A DNA stretch of 7,347 nucleotides from Actinomycetes bacterium (GTDB taxonomy: Bacteria; Actinomycetota; Actinomycetes; Streptosporangiales; Streptosporangiaceae): NCBI GenBank assembly GCA_023425615.1, contig JAFACJ010000918.1, positions 1-7,347 of the forward strand, given 5' to 3'. Below are positions 1 to 7,300 of this stretch, piece after piece. Both the position numbers and the translations under genes were made by a program. Position 1 is the stretch's first letter, and every line of letters begins with the position of its first letter. The notes below the pieces were generated by a model. It did not search any database. It saw nothing but the letters and a program-made list of their open reading frames with translations, and was not told where the DNA came from.

Positions 1-567
1 GGCGTGCGCTGGGTGTCGGAGGTGCGCTCGGCGCAGGAGCTGTCACGGAGCATGCTGCAGACCGACGTCCCCGTCGCCCTCGCCGTGCCGGGGCGCCGTG
101 GCGGTGTGCTGGTGTCCCGCGGCCTCATGGCGGCGCTCGACCCGGCGGAGCTGGGGGTGGTCTTCCAGCACGAGGGCTCGCATCTGCGGCACAACCACCA
201 CCGCTATCTCGCCGCCGGGGCGCTGGCCGCGGAGATGCTGCCGCCGCTGCGGCGCCTGAACGAGCGGATGAGGTTCGCCCTGGAACGCTGGGCGGACGAG
301 GACGCGGCCGAGGCCGTCGGAGACCGCGAGCTCGTCGCCCGCACGATCGCCCGTGTCGCGCTGCTCCAGCCGCGGCCGGGTTCGGGGCCCCTGGGGGCGT
401 TCGCCGACTCCGGCGTGGTGCGGCGCGTCGAGGCGCTGATGGCCACGGCGCCCGGCCGCAACCCCATCGTCGGCCCCATGAGCCTGCTGGGCACCGGCCT
501 GGTGACCGGCGTCCTGGCCGTGATCGCGTTCCAGCTCGACCACGCCTTCAACCTCACCTTCATCTGA
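1..567 (+). CDS. M56/BlaR1-like membrane zinc metallopeptidase, 5'-truncated
   Basis: This is the C-terminal portion of an M56-family (BlaR1/MecR1-like, M48-related) integral-membrane zinc protease; the reading frame is open to the window edge. Residue numbers count from the GTG at position 4. The zinc-binding HExxH motif is HEGSH at residues 56-60, followed by the histidine-rich run LRHNHH usual in actinobacterial members. The third zinc ligand is probably E94 in ERWADEDA (94-101), matching the ExxADxxA pattern of this clan. A hydrophobic stretch at about 154-178 is probably the last membrane helix, with a very short tail after it. Family members are usually near 300 residues with N-terminal membrane helices, so roughly 100 residues should lie upstream, and the GTG at position 4 is unlikely to be the true start. 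Such genes often sit next to a BlaI/MecI-type repressor gene, which would be outside this window. No penicillin-sensor domain follows, so the signal and substrate are unknown. Confidence 0.85.
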   Translation, partial: GVRWVSEVRSAQELSRSMLQTDVPVALAVPGRRGGVLVSRGLMAALDPAELGVVFQHEGSHLRHNHHRYLAAGALAAEMLPPLRRLNERMRFALERWADEDAAEAVGDRELVARTIARVALLQPRPGSGPLGAFADSGVVRRVEALMATAPGRNPIVGPMSLLGTGLVTGVLAVIAFQLDHAFNLTFI

Positions 568-581
568 CCGCCGCGCGGCGG
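568..581. repeat. 14-bp GC palindrome directly after the peptidase stop codon
   Basis: CCGCCGCGCGGCGG is a perfect palindrome that begins at the base after the TGA of the M56 gene. As RNA it could form a 5-bp stem with a 4-base loop. No T-rich tract follows, so it is not a classical intrinsic terminator. It may slow polymerase or protect the 3' end, but short GC palindromes are also common by chance in such DNA. Confidence 0.35.
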
Positions 582-623
582 ACGCCCCGCACACGACCGG
601 TTTCGGCTGAGCGGGGAGTTCGG

Positions 624-644
624 CCTGCCCCGGGGGCGGGCAGG
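624..644 (+). terminator. GC-rich hairpin in the M56-GH15 spacer, possible terminator or leader structure
   Basis: CCTGCCC (624-630) and GGGCAGG (638-644) are perfect 7-base complementary arms around a 7-base loop. The hairpin lies 57 bases after the M56 stop and 41 bases before the GH15 start. It could end transcription of the peptidase gene or structure the GH15 leader. There is no U-tract, although many actinobacterial terminators lack one. I found no convincing -10/-35 pair in the 117-base spacer, so read-through from the peptidase gene into GH15 cannot be excluded. Confidence 0.35.
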
Positions 645-684
645 GAAGAGGGGTTGAGAGGTCTTCCTGATCGGGGGGTCGGGG

Positions 685-2418
685 ATGGAGAGGCGGACCG
701 GCCCGTACGCGCTTCGTGAGTATGCGGTGCTGCTGGACGGGGAGCGCGGGGTGGTGACCGGGCCCAATGGGGACTTCGTCTGGATGTGTTTTCCGTACTG
801 GCATTCGCCGCCCGTGTTCAGCTCCCTGGTGGGGGGCGGCGGGATGTACGAGGTGGCGCCGGTCGACCCGTGGCGGGTGTGGGGCGGCTACTACGAGGAC
901 GGCTCCCTGGTGTGGCGGCGCCGGTGGGTGATGCGGGAGGGGGTGGTGGAGTGCCGGGAGGCGATGCTGCTGCCGGGCGAGGGGGAGCGCGCCTTGATCC
1001 TGCGCCGGATCAAGGCGCTGGACGGACCGGCTCGGATCAGGGCGCGGCTGGAGGCGCGTGCGGATTTCGGCAGGCGTCACATGACGGGCCTGCGGCTTGA
1101 GGACGGGGTGTGGGCGGCGCGGAGCGGTGACATCCATGTGCGCTGGGCGGGGGCGCCGGACGCGCGCTGCGACGACGGGGCCCTGTGCGTGGAGATCGAC
1201 CTGGAGGAGGGGCAGACATATGACCTGCTTCTCGAACTGTCCTCGCGGCCGTCCGACGCGCCGCTGAACCCCGACGTGGCGTGGAGTTCCACCGAGGCCG
1301 CGTGGCGGGCCGCGGTGCCGCCCTGCGACGGCACGCTCGCCCCGCACGACACGCGGTTCGCGTACGCGCTGCTCACGGGGCTGACGAGCACGAACGGCGG
1401 CATGGTCGCGGCCGTCACGTCGTCGCTGCCCGAGCGGCTGCGCGGTGACCGCAACTACGACTACCGGTACGCGTGGATCCGCGACCAGTGCTACGCCGGG
1501 CTGGCCGTCGCGGCGCACGGCGAGCGGTGCACGCTGCTGGACGACGCGGTGCGGTTCCTCACCGAGCGGATCATGGACGACGGCGAGCGCCTCAAACCCG
1601 CTTATACCGTTGCGGGTGGCGACATTCCCGGCGAGAAGCGGCACGAGCGTCTCGGCTATCCGGGATCGGCGCTCGTCACCGGCAACCGGGTGATCGGCCA
1701 GTTCCAGCTCGACGTCTTCGGCGAGTTGCTGAACCTGTTCGCGGCCGCGGCCAGGGCGGACAGGCTGTCGGCGGAGGCCGCCGCGGCGGCGCGCGTCGCG
1801 GTCGGCGTGATCTCCGAGCGGTGGGACCGGCCGGACGCGGGCATCTGGGAGACCGGGAACCGGTACTGGACGCATTCGCGGCTCGCGTGCGTCGCCGGGC
1901 TGCGCGCCGCGTCGGCGGCGATCGCCTCCCGCGCGGAGACGGGCCGGTGGCTGTCCCTGGCCGAGACGATCCTCGCCGACACCACCCGCCGCTGCCTGCA
2001 CTCCAGCGGACACTGGCAGCGCGCCGCCGACGACGGGCGGGTCGACGCGTCTCTGCTCATGCCGCCGATCCGCGGCGCGTTGACGGCGGCCGACCCGCGG
2101 ACGAAGGCGACGTTCGACGCCGTGCGCGAGCAGCTCGTCGACGAGGGCTTCGTCTACCGGTACCGGCCCGACGGCAGGCCCCTGGGGGAGGCGGAGGGGG
2201 CGTTCACCCTGTGCGGGTTCCTGCTGGCGCTCGCCGAGCACCAGCAGGGCCTCGGCGCGCAGGCGAGGGAGCGGTTCGAGCGGGTGAGGTCCGCGTGCGG
2301 CACCACCGGCCTGTTCACCGAGGAATACGACGTCCGGCAGCGGCAGCTGCGCGCGAACCTCCCCCAGGCGTTCGTCCACGCCCTCTTCCTGGAGGTGTCG
2401 CACACCCTGGCGAACTAG
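685..2418 (+). CDS. Glycoside hydrolase family 15 protein (trehalase/glucoamylase-like)
   Basis: This is a complete 577-residue GH15 enzyme, predicted to hydrolyse terminal alpha-glucosidic bonds by inversion; trehalose, maltodextrin or another alpha-glucoside could be the substrate. There is no signal peptide or membrane segment, so it should act in the cytosol. The N-terminal beta-sandwich region carries the family pattern GPNGDFVWMCFPYWHSPPVF (26-45). The (alpha/alpha)6 catalytic barrel begins near residue 220 and contains RNYDYRYAWIRD (256-267), LKPAYTVAGGDIPGE (303-317), and GIWE (386-389), whose E389 is the likely general acid. HSRLACVAGLRA follows at 397-408, then EGAF (504-507) and PQAFVHALFLE (560-570). 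I cannot assign the general base firmly; E504 is one candidate. The ATG at 685 is the first usable start after an in-frame TGA at 655-657, with a G-rich, weak ribosome site at 673-678. The length fits bacterial GH15 proteins (about 600 residues). The neighbours include no trehalose or glycogen genes, so the substrate stays open. Confidence 0.9.
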   Translation: MERRTGPYALREYAVLLDGERGVVTGPNGDFVWMCFPYWHSPPVFSSLVGGGGMYEVAPVDPWRVWGGYYEDGSLVWRRRWVMREGVVECREAMLLPGEGERALILRRIKALDGPARIRARLEARADFGRRHMTGLRLEDGVWAARSGDIHVRWAGAPDARCDDGALCVEIDLEEGQTYDLLLELSSRPSDAPLNPDVAWSSTEAAWRAAVPPCDGTLAPHDTRFAYALLTGLTSTNGGMVAAVTSSLPERLRGDRNYDYRYAWIRDQCYAGLAVAAHGERCTLLDDAVRFLTERIMDDGERLKPAYTVAGGDIPGEKRHERLGYPGSALVTGNRVIGQFQLDVFGELLNLFAAAARADRLSAEAAAAARVAVGVISERWDRPDAGIWETGNRYWTHSRLACVAGLRAASAAIASRAETGRWLSLAETILADTTRRCLHSSGHWQRAADDGRVDASLLMPPIRGALTAADPRTKATFDAVREQLVDEGFVYRYRPDGRPLGEAEGAFTLCGFLLALAEHQQGLGAQARERFERVRSACGTTGLFTEEYDVRQRQLRANLPQAFVHALFLEVSHTLAN

Positions 2419-2423
2419 TCGCC
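2409..2423. terminator. Small hairpin centred on the two overlapping stop codons
   Basis: GGCGA (2409-2413) and TCGCC (2419-2423) are perfect 5-base arms around the loop ACTAG, with a possible extra G-U pair outside. The loop holds the stop codons of both convergent genes, since CTAG at 2415-2418 reads TAG on each strand. There is no intergenic DNA, so if a bidirectional termination signal exists at the junction this is the nearest structure. The stem is short and has no U-tract on either side, so a terminator role is tentative. Confidence 0.25.
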
Positions 2424-4196
2424 GAACTGCTGGAGCTTGTCCTTGAACAGGGTGCTGGCGATGGAGACGCGCCGCGGCTGGCCCTTCAGGAACGCCTGGG
2501 CGAACTTCTTGGCCTGCTGGTACTCCCCCTTGCCGGGCATCGGCGGCTCGTCGGGATCGACGTCGACGTCCACCAGGGCGGGCCCGTCGTGCATCAGCGC
2601 CTGGACGAGCGTCTGCCGCACGTCCTTGGCCTTGGTGACCTTGGCGCCGAAGCCGCCGCAGGAGCGCGCCCAGGCGGAGAAGTCGGCGATCGGGTGCTCG
2701 GAGTACCGCACCCCGTGCTCGGGGTAGCCGAGCACCATCTGCTCCCACAGGATCTGGCCGAGCGCGTTGTTGTTGTTGATGACCACCTTGATCGGCAGGC
2801 GGTTGTGGACGGCGGTGATGAATTCGGCCATGAGCATGGAGAAACCACCGTCGCCGACGTAGGCGATGACCTGCCGGCCGGGGAAGGCGTGCTGCATGGA
2901 GATGGCGTACGGCAGGCCGGGCGCCATGGTGGCGAGGTTCCCCGACAGGTAGAAGCCGCGTCCGTCGCGGATGGTCCAGTGCCGTGCCGCCCAGGTGGCG
3001 ATCGTGCCGCTGTCGCAGGTGAGGATCGCGTCGTCGGAGGCGAGCTCGTCGATGACGCCGACGACGTACTGGGGGGCGATGGGGTCGCGTCCCACGTCCT
3101 CCAGGTCCGCCATCTTGCCCCGCCAGGTGTTCATCTTGTCCTGGTACTTCGCCAGGTGGGAGCGGTCCTCCCGGTGCTGGAGCAGCGGCAGCAGCGCCCG
3201 CAGCCCCTCCTTGGCGTCGCCGACCATGGGCACCTCGGTGGGGGTGCGGGTACCGGCCCTGGTGGGGTCGGCCTCCAACTGGACGACGCGCGCCTTGCCG
3301 GGCTCGGGCAGGTGCTTGGTGTAGGGGAAGTTGGTGCCGACCATGAACAGGGTGTCGCAGTCCTCGACGAGTTCCTCGCCGGGGCGGGTGCCCAGCAGCC
3401 CGATCCCGCCGACCGCGAACGGCGAGTCGTCGGGGATGACGGCCTTGCCGGAGAGCGTCTTGATGACGGGTGCGCCCAGCGCGTCGGCGACGGCGAGCAC
3501 CTCGGCGCGGGCGTGCAGCGCGCCGGCCCCGGCCAGTATCGCCACCTTGCGCCCCTCGTTCAGGACCCGCGCGGCGTGCTGGAGGTCCTCCTCGCGCGGG
3601 ATCCCGGGCGGGGACAGGTAGATCGGCGCGGTGGCCGGGGGCCGGGCGGGCGCCACATGCTGCCAGGGATCGGCGGAGGCGTCGGCGACCTGGACGTCGT
3701 TGGGCATGCTCAGATGCGCCACGCCGCGGCGGGCGAGCGCGGTGCGGATGGCGATGTCGACGACGCCCGGAAGCTGGACGGGGTTGTCGACGATGAGGTT
3801 GTACTCGGTGAGGTCGGCGTAGAGGTGCTCCAGATGGACCTCCTGCTGGTAGCCGGTGCCGAGCACGGACGTCTCCTGCATGCCGGTGAGCGCGAGCACG
3901 GGCATGTGGTCGAGTTTGGCGTCATAAAGCCCGTTGAGGAGGTGGATGGCGCCGGGCCCGGAGGTGGCGAGGCAGACGCCGAGCCGCCCGGTGGCCTTGG
4001 CGTGGGCGGTCGCCATGAACGCGGCTGCCTCCTCGTGCCGCACGAGCAGGAATCTGATGCGGTCCTGGTGGCGGCGCAGCCCCTCCATGATGCCGTTGAT
4101 GCCGTCTCCGGGCAGTCCGAAGACGGTGTCGACACCCCAGTCGATCAGCCGTTCCACCAGGTCTTCAGAAGCGATTCGTCCCATGGGGTGTCCCAT
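2415..4196 (-). CDS. Thiamine-diphosphate-dependent pyruvate oxidase-like enzyme (PoxB family)
   Basis: This is a complete 593-residue TPP enzyme of the pyruvate oxidase/acetolactate synthase superfamily. The likely reaction is oxidative decarboxylation of pyruvate to acetate and CO2, with electrons passed through FAD to quinone. The N-terminal PYR domain has GLPGDG (27-32), RHEEAAAF with catalytic E55, TSGPGAIHLLNGLYDAKLDH (from about 78) and GTGYQQEVH (113-121). The middle domain (about 190-340) would hold FAD. The C-terminal PP domain has GDGGFSMLM (from 448) and NNNN (474-477), the Mg-TPP motif. From memory, GDGGFSMLM and the GYxQE.H segment match E. coli PoxB better than acetolactate synthase. 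The tail from about 556 aligns with the PoxB lipid-activated C-terminus, but the final 20 residues differ. I chose ATG 4196, preceded by GGAGAG at 4211-4206; ATG 4184 is also possible, and TTG 4253 would add an unconserved leader. The gene is divergent from the FAD/Fe-S gene. Another 2-oxoacid substrate cannot be excluded. Confidence 0.85.
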   Translation of the reverse strand: MGHPMGRIASEDLVERLIDWGVDTVFGLPGDGINGIMEGLRRHQDRIRFLLVRHEEAAAFMATAHAKATGRLGVCLATSGPGAIHLLNGLYDAKLDHMPVLALTGMQETSVLGTGYQQEVHLEHLYADLTEYNLIVDNPVQLPGVVDIAIRTALARRGVAHLSMPNDVQVADASADPWQHVAPARPPATAPIYLSPPGIPREEDLQHAARVLNEGRKVAILAGAGALHARAEVLAVADALGAPVIKTLSGKAVIPDDSPFAVGGIGLLGTRPGEELVEDCDTLFMVGTNFPYTKHLPEPGKARVVQLEADPTRAGTRTPTEVPMVGDAKEGLRALLPLLQHREDRSHLAKYQDKMNTWRGKMADLEDVGRDPIAPQYVVGVIDELASDDAILTCDSGTIATWAARHWTIRDGRGFYLSGNLATMAPGLPYAISMQHAFPGRQVIAYVGDGGFSMLMAEFITAVHNRLPIKVVINNNNALGQILWEQMVLGYPEHGVRYSEHPIADFSAWARSCGGFGAKVTKAKDVRQTLVQALMHDGPALVDVDVDPDEPPMPGKGEYQQAKKFAQAFLKGQPRRVSIASTLFKDKLQQFGD

Positions 4197-4267
4197 GCCC
4201 CCGGTCTCTCCGGGAAATCTTATATTCACCCCATAAACGGATGATTGGGGCAAACATTGCTTATTTC

Positions 4268-4279
4268 CCTGATATCAGG
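4268..4279. promoter_or_regulatory. 12-bp perfect palindrome, candidate operator
   Basis: CCTGATATCAGG is a perfect two-fold palindrome in the A+T-rich core of the divergent region, 63 bases before the start of the FAD/Fe-S gene and 72 bases before that of the PoxB-like gene. That near-central position suits binding of a dimeric regulator acting on both genes. I do not recognise it as the published site of a particular regulator, and no regulator gene is in the window. Confidence 0.4.
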
Positions 4280-4317
4280 ATGAACCTGGCGGATAGGGGA
4301 GGGGGGACCGTTCATCC
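4278..4317. repeat. 8-bp perfect inverted repeat with 24-base G-rich spacer
   Basis: GGATGAAC (4278-4285) and GTTCATCC (4310-4317) are exact reverse complements. The left arm shares two bases with the 12-bp palindrome next to it. The right arm ends 11 bases before the ribosome site of the FAD/Fe-S gene. It may be a second operator with widely spaced half-sites, or, if transcribed, a leader hairpin with a G-rich loop that could affect translation. The sequence cannot tell these apart. Confidence 0.35.
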
Positions 4318-4328
4318 CGCCACACCGT

Positions 4329-4335
4329 AAGGAGG
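4329..4335 (+). promoter_or_regulatory. Strong ribosome binding site of the FAD/Fe-S gene
   Basis: AAGGAGG is a full match to the anti-Shine-Dalgarno sequence, with a 6-base gap to the ATG at 4342. It fixes the start of the downstream gene and suggests efficient translation, in contrast with the weak sites of the other genes in the window. Confidence 0.85.
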
Positions 4336-4341
4336 ACGCCG

Positions 4342-7300
4342 ATGGTCGCCGTGGAACCGTCACGTACCGGGACACGGACCCGCACCGTCCCCGCGTCCGA
4401 CGTGGAGCGCCTGCGCAAGGCGCTACTGGAGCGCATCGACGGGGAAGTCCGCTTCGACCCCGGCACCCGCGCCGCGTACTCCACCGACGCCTCCAACTTC
4501 CGGCAGGTGCCGATCGGCGTCGTGGTGCCGCGCACCCCCGAGGCCGCGGCCGAGGCCGTCCTCGTCGCCCGCGACCACGGGGCACCGGTGCTCTCCCGCG
4601 GCGGCGGCACCAGCCTGGCGGGCCAGTGCACCAACACCGCCGTGGTGATCGACTGGTCGAAGTACTGCACACGGCTGGAGTCCGTCGACGCCGAGGCACG
4701 CCTGTGCGTGGTCCAGCCCGGCATCGTGCTGGACACCCTGAACCGCCGGCTCGCGCACACCGGACTGCGCTTCGGGCCCGAACCGGCGACGCACATGAAC
4801 TGCACGATCGGCGGGATGATCGGCAACAACTCGTGCGGCGCGACGGCGCAGCGCACCGGCAAGGTCGTCGACAACATCTCGCGCCTGGAGGTCCAGCTCT
4901 ACGACGGCACCCGGTTCTGGTGCGGGGAGACCACCGACGAGGAGTACGCGCGGATCGAACGGCGCGGAGACCCGCAGGCCGCCGTCTACCGCAGCCTGCG
5001 CCGGCTGCGTGACACCTACGCCGGAGAGATCCGCCGCCGCTACCCCGACATCCCGCGCCGCGTCTCGGGCTACAACCTCGACTCCCTGCTCCCCGAGTAC
5101 GGGTTCGACGTCGCCGGGTTCCTGGTGGGCAGCGAATCCACCCTCGTCACGGTGCTGCGCGCCGAACTCGAACTGGTGCCCGTCGTCAGGGAACGCTCCC
5201 TGGTGGTGCTCGGCTTCCCCGACATCGCCAGGGCCGCGGACGCCGTCCCGTCGATCCTGCCGCACCAGCCGATCGCACTGGAGGGCCTCGACTCCAAGCT
5301 CATCCGCGACGAGCAGGTCAAACACCTCAACCCCGAGGCGCTGGCCGAACTCCCCCAAGGGCACGCCTTCCTGATGGTGCAGTTCGGCGGCGAGACCGTC
5401 GAGGAGGCGGAGGCGCGGGGCCACGACCTCATCAATGCCCTTCATGACACCGAGTTCTCGCCCGGCGTCGCCTTCCTCGACGACCCCGCACGTGAGGACG
5501 AACTGTGGCACGTCCGCGAGAGCGGGCTCGCCGCCACCGCCCACGTCCCGGGACGGCCCGACACCTTCGAAGGCTGGGAGGACTCGGCGGTCGCACCCGA
5601 GAAACTCGGCGACTACCTGCGCAGACTCCAGAAACTGTACGAGGAGTTCGGCTACGCCAGCGACACCGGCCCGAGTCTGTACGGGCACTTCGGGCAGGGC
5701 TGCGTCCACACCCGGATCCCGTTCGACCTCTACACGGCCGAAGGCGTCGCCGCATACCGCCGGTTCATGTACCGCGCCGCCGACCTCGTCGTGGAGTTCG
5801 GCGGCTCGTTCTCCGGCGAGCACGGCGACGGGCAGAGCCGCGGCGAACTGCTGCCCAAGATGTTCGGGCCGGAGGTGATGGAGGCGTTCGGCGAGGTCAA
5901 GGCGCTCTTCGACCCTCGCGGGCGGATGAACCCCGGCAAGGTCGTCGACCCCGCCGGACTGGACGAGCACCTGCGCCTCGGCGCGTCCTGGGAGCCGAAG
6001 GACCCGCAGGACCTGTACTTCCGCTACCCGCATGACGGCGGCTCGTTCGCCGAGGCCGCCAACCGCTGCGTGGGGGTCGGCAAGTGCCGTCAGCACACCA
6101 ACGCCAAGGACTCGGTGATGTGCCCGTCCTACCAGGTGACGCGGGAGGAGGAGCACTCCACCCGGGGCCGTGCCCGGCTGCTGTTCGAGATGCTCGACGG
6201 GCACGGGGACAGCGCGGTCACCGACGGCTGGCGCTCCCGGGCCGTGAAGGACGCCCTGGACCTGTGCCTGGCCTGCAAGGGCTGCAAGACCGACTGCCCC
6301 GCCAACGTGGACATGGCCACGTACAAGGCGGAGTTCCTCGCCCACCACTACCGGGGCCGCCAGTGGCGCAGGCCGCGCTCGGACCTGTCGATGGGCTGGC
6401 TGCCGGTGGCGGCACGGCTCATCGGCGCCGCACGGCTCGGCCCCCTCGTCAACACCCTCACCCACACGCCGCCGCTGTCCCGGCTGGCGACGGCGGTGGC
6501 CGGGGTCGAGAACCGGGAGCTTCCCCTGTTCGCCGGCGAGACGCTCCGCCGCTGGTACGCACGCCGGGGCCCGCACGGCGACGGGGAACGCGGCACCGTC
6601 GTGCTGTGGCCCGACACGTTCACCGACTGCTTCCACCCGAACGTCGGCAAGGCGGCCGTGGAGGTGATGGAAGAGGCCGGGTGGCGGGTCGAGCTGCCGG
6701 AGGGGTCGCTGTGCTGCGGCCTGACCTGGATCTCCACGGGCCAGCTCGCCACCGCCAAACGGGTACTGGGCCGCACGGTGCAGGCACTGGCCGGGCATCT
6801 GCACGAAGGCGACCTGGTCGTCGGGCTCGAACCGAGCTGCACGGCCGTCTTCCGCGCCGACGCCGCCGAGCTGTTCCCCGGCGACCACGACGTGCGCAGG
6901 CTCCGCGAGCAGACCGTCACACTGGCCGAACTGCTGACGGCGCACAGCCCCGGCTATCGGCCGCCCGCGGTGCCGCCCGGCGCGGCAGAGGCGCTGGCGC
7001 AGGTGCACTGCCACCATCACGCGGTCATGGGCTGGAGAGCCGACCAGGCGCTCCTGGCCGACGCCGGGGTCAGGGTGGAGCGGCTGGAGGCGGGCTGCTG
7101 CGGGCTGGCCGGGAACTTCGGATTCGAACGCGGCCATCTGAAGGTCAGCGAGGACTGCGCGGAACGGGTGCTGATGCCGCGGCTGCGCGAGGCCGACGCC
7201 GAGACGGTGGTGCTGGCCGACGGGTTCAGCTGCCGCACCCAGATCCACGAGCTGCCCAACGGCGGCCACGAGGGCGTGCACCTGGCCGAACTGCTGGCCT

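Larger units (their letters stand above)
4197..4341. promoter_or_regulatory. A+T-rich divergent promoter/control region
   Basis: This 145-base gap separates two divergently transcribed genes, so it must contain both promoters. Positions 4211-4284 are about 60% A+T by hand count, against roughly 30% or less in the coding DNA around it. On the minus strand, TATAAG within the complement of 4216-4225 is a reasonable -10-like element for the PoxB-like gene, but no well-spaced -35 is clear. On the plus strand, TTGGGG (4245-4250) and TTGCTT (4257-4262) are possible -35-like hexamers without a convincing -10 partner. The exact promoters are therefore unassigned. The inverted repeats in this region are listed separately. 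Confidence 0.7.

Noticed and set aside
43..2748. Open reading frame of 901 codons on the minus strand, antisense to the M56 and GH15 genes
   Set aside because: It is arginine/proline/glycine-rich with no recognisable motif, and crosses two well-supported genes and part of a third. In very GC-rich DNA, stop codons are rare in some antisense frames, so long spurious frames are expected.
2415..4196. Acetolactate synthase large subunit (IlvB) as identity of the TPP enzyme
   Set aside because: The superfamily fold is shared, but the GYQQEVH segment, the GDGGFSMLM block and the C-terminal extension look like pyruvate oxidase, and no small-subunit gene is adjacent. I kept the call at PoxB-like because no alignment could be run.
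1473..4244. Open reading frame of 923 codons on the plus strand, overlapping GH15 and antisense to the PoxB-like gene
   Set aside because: Its translation is low-complexity and motif-free, and it depends on out-of-frame reading of one gene and antisense reading of another that both carry clear family motifs.
4197..4253. TTG at 4253 as start of the PoxB-like gene, giving 19 extra residues
   Set aside because: The added residues do not resemble the N-terminus of the family, TTG is a rare start, and the extension would consume the A+T-rich promoter core. ATG 4196 has a GGAGAG site 9 bases upstream.
4278..4317. LexA/SOS-box reading of the GAAC and GTTC elements
   Set aside because: A LexA box needs GAAC and GTTC separated by about four bases; here they are 24 bases apart and neither gene is a DNA-repair gene.
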